DNA from: Clostridiaceae bacterium
GTDB lineage: Bacteria; Bacillota; Clostridia; Oscillospirales; Acutalibacteraceae
DNA length: 8,098 bases
Assembly (NCBI GenBank): GCA_016297555.1
Contig: JAEDGK010000096.1
Coordinates: forward strand, 1 to 8,098
Direction of reading: 5' to 3'
The position numbers were made by a program, and so were the translations under genes. Below the pieces are notes generated by a model. The model was not told the origin of the DNA. It did no database searches and saw only the letters and a list, made by a program, of their open reading frames with translations. Positions 6,668-8,098 of the stretch are shown piece by piece. Within the stretch, counting starts at the first letter, position 1. Each line of letters opens with the position of its first letter.

Positions 6668-8038
6668 GTGGCTGTAAAAATCAGCATCAACCCCCGCAAA
6701 GTGTTTCAGACAATGCAGGGCTTCGGCGTGAGCGGAGCGTGGTGGGCTCAGTATGTCGGAGGCGTTACGCAAACCGACCCCGAAAGCGGCAAGTCGGTCA
6801 GAGACAGGATTTCCGAGCTGCTTTTCAGCAAAGAAAACGGGCTTGGAATTCAAATCTACCGCTTCAATGTGGGCGCAGGCTCGGCTGACAGCGGCAACGG
6901 CAATATTGAAAACAAGCTCCGCAGAACCGAGTGCTTTGAAGTATCGCCCGGAAAATACGATTGGTCAAAGGATAAAAACGCGGTCTATATGATGAAAAAA
7001 GCCGTTGAGGACGGCGCAGACGAGGTTATTCTGTTTTTCAATTCTCCTCCCGAAAGGCTGACAAAGAACGGCAAGGCGCATCTTGATAAAATCTTTTTTG
7101 AAAACATAAGCCGCAAAAACTATGCCGAATTTGCCCGCTTCGGTGCCGACACGGCGTCTCATTTTGTGAGCGAGGGCGTTCCCGTTAAATATATTTCTCC
7201 CGTCAACGAGCCGATATGGATTTGGACGGGCGGTCAGGAGGGCTGCCACTATCACCCGTGGAATATGAAGCCCGTTTTCAAGGCCTTTGCGCTTGAGCTT
7301 GACAAACGCCCCGAGCTGAAAGATATTATGCTTTCAGGTCCCGAAAGCGGAGACCTGCGGTTTTTCAACAAATCATACATTCGCAGTATGCTCTCCGAGC
7401 CAACCGTCCGCCGCCGTATGGACTGCATTGACACCCATTCCTACTGCGCCCAAATAAACATTCCTCTCATTAAAAAGCCCCTTAACAACCGCGCCGCTTT
7501 TGTAAAGCGCTACGGAAAATGGGTGCAGAAAAAATACCCCGATATGGCTGTAAAAATGAGCGAATGGACTCATATGCAGGGCGGCAGAGACAGCGGAATG
7601 GCGTCCGCTCTTGAGCAGGCAAAAATTATGACCGAGGATATCGGGCTGATGAATGCAGCCTCATGGCAGCATTGGATTGCGGTTTCCGAGGTGGATTACT
7701 GCGACGGGCTTATTTACATCAATATCCCCGAAAACACCTTTGAGATTACAAAAAGATATTACGCTTTCGGAAATTTCACAAAATTTGTGCCCATCGGTGC
7801 AAAACGCATTGAAGCACAGTGCGGCGATAGTGACCTTTCCGTGCTTGCATTTGACTGCGGTGAATACACGGCGGTAATCGCGGTTAATTTTTCGGAAAGC
7901 CCGAAATCCTGTGATTTCGGCGCAGACGGCGGAAAAACAGTCACAACGGACGAAACGCATAATCTTGCAGAAACCGAATATGCAAGCCTTTCCGATGTTG
8001 TTATTCCTCCGCGCTCGGTTAATACAGTTATAATATAA
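6668..8038 (+). CDS. Glycoside hydrolase family 30-type enzyme, probably cytoplasmic
   Basis: This encodes a 456-residue retaining glycoside hydrolase of clan GH-A, about the normal length for GH30. It starts with a short beta-strand typical of GH30 and QGFGVSGAWWAQ (17-28), the conserved first barrel strand. The predicted acid/base is E181 in YISPVNEP (175-182), with the clan-typical Asn before Glu. The predicted nucleophile is E299 in KMSEW. The QEGCHY motif after the NEP is a GH30-like feature. From about residue 355 the chain forms the GH30 beta-sandwich, ending in PPRSVNTVII. Family members include glucosylceramidases, beta-1,6-galactanases, beta-1,6-glucanases and xylanases; the subfamily cannot be settled by eye. 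No signal peptide, anchor or binding module is present, so cytoplasmic action on imported substrates is inferred. It follows an AraC regulator and probably shares its transcript. An in-frame upstream ATG at 6518 overlaps araC and is unlikely. Confidence 0.9.
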   Translation: MAVKISINPRKVFQTMQGFGVSGAWWAQYVGGVTQTDPESGKSVRDRISELLFSKENGLGIQIYRFNVGAGSADSGNGNIENKLRRTECFEVSPGKYDWSKDKNAVYMMKKAVEDGADEVILFFNSPPERLTKNGKAHLDKIFFENISRKNYAEFARFGADTASHFVSEGVPVKYISPVNEPIWIWTGGQEGCHYHPWNMKPVFKAFALELDKRPELKDIMLSGPESGDLRFFNKSYIRSMLSEPTVRRRMDCIDTHSYCAQINIPLIKKPLNNRAAFVKRYGKWVQKKYPDMAVKMSEWTHMQGGRDSGMASALEQAKIMTEDIGLMNAASWQHWIAVSEVDYCDGLIYINIPENTFEITKRYYAFGNFTKFVPIGAKRIEAQCGDSDLSVLAFDCGEYTAVIAVNFSESPKSCDFGADGGKTVTTDETHNLAETEYASLSDVVIPPRSVNTVII

Positions 8039-8063
8039 TTTTAAAAGGGGTTGTCGCAATAAG

Positions 8064-8098
8064 ATGAAGAAGCCGTTTTCTTCCGACGACGGCGTATC
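8064..8098 (+). CDS. Start of a downstream gene, product unknown (3' end beyond window)
   Basis: An ATG at 8064 opens a frame reading MKKPFSSDDGV up to the window edge, only 11 codons. AAAAGGGG (8043-8050) is a good Shine-Dalgarno but lies 13 nt upstream, longer than usual; no other start fits it better. The gene begins 25 nt after the GH30 stop, with no terminator between, so it would be the third gene of the araC-GH30 unit. Another carbohydrate-use gene would fit, but 11 residues do not allow identification. Confidence 0.45.
   Translation, partial: MKKPFSSDDGV

Noticed and set aside
6454..6699. Minus-strand open frame across the araC-GH30 junction
   Set aside because: It is a shadow of the two plus-strand genes, with no ribosome-binding site or known motif.

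Overview
The window looks like chromosomal DNA from an anaerobic Firmicute of class Clostridia, probably an Oscillospiraceae/Ruminococcaceae-type gut or rumen organism. The basis is moderate GC content, strong AAGGGG or GGGGGG ribosome-binding sites, GTG starts beside ATG starts, and the kinds of proteins encoded. This is inference from gene content; there is no taxonomic marker gene in the window. I see no tRNA, rRNA, CRISPR array, insertion sequence or attachment site.

The left part (1-3205) is a transporter and regulator pair transcribed divergently. A large fused ABC ATPase/FtsX-MacB-type permease runs leftward from a GTG at 2477 and off the window edge. A small TetR-family regulator runs rightward from 2611 to 3168. 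Between them lie two perfect 14-bp palindromes of the form GTTACAnnTGTAAC. The first covers the -10 of a good sigma-A-type promoter (TTGACA, 17 nt, TACACT) for tetR, and the second sits at the predicted start of transcription. This is the layout expected of an autoregulating repressor that also controls the transporter. A strong terminator at 3174-3205, usable from both sides, closes tetR and the convergent gene that follows.

The right part (3197-8098) looks like a small glycan-use locus. A 798-residue glycoside-hydrolase-like protein of the GH123/DUF6067-type group runs leftward (3197-5593). Divergent from it, across a 206-bp AT-rich control region, run an AraC-family regulator (5800-6615) and a GH30-type glycoside hydrolase (6668-8038). 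A further gene apparently starts at 8064 and leaves the window. Neither hydrolase shows a signal peptide, so both probably work in the cytoplasm on imported oligosaccharides or glycosides. The AraC protein is the obvious candidate sensor and regulator for both arms. The substrate cannot be read from the sequence.

The most notable points are the pairing of two uncharacterised-specificity, cytoplasm-predicted hydrolases around one regulator, the tandem operator architecture at tetR, and the large extracellular region of the ABC permease. Nothing here is clearly a wholly new system.
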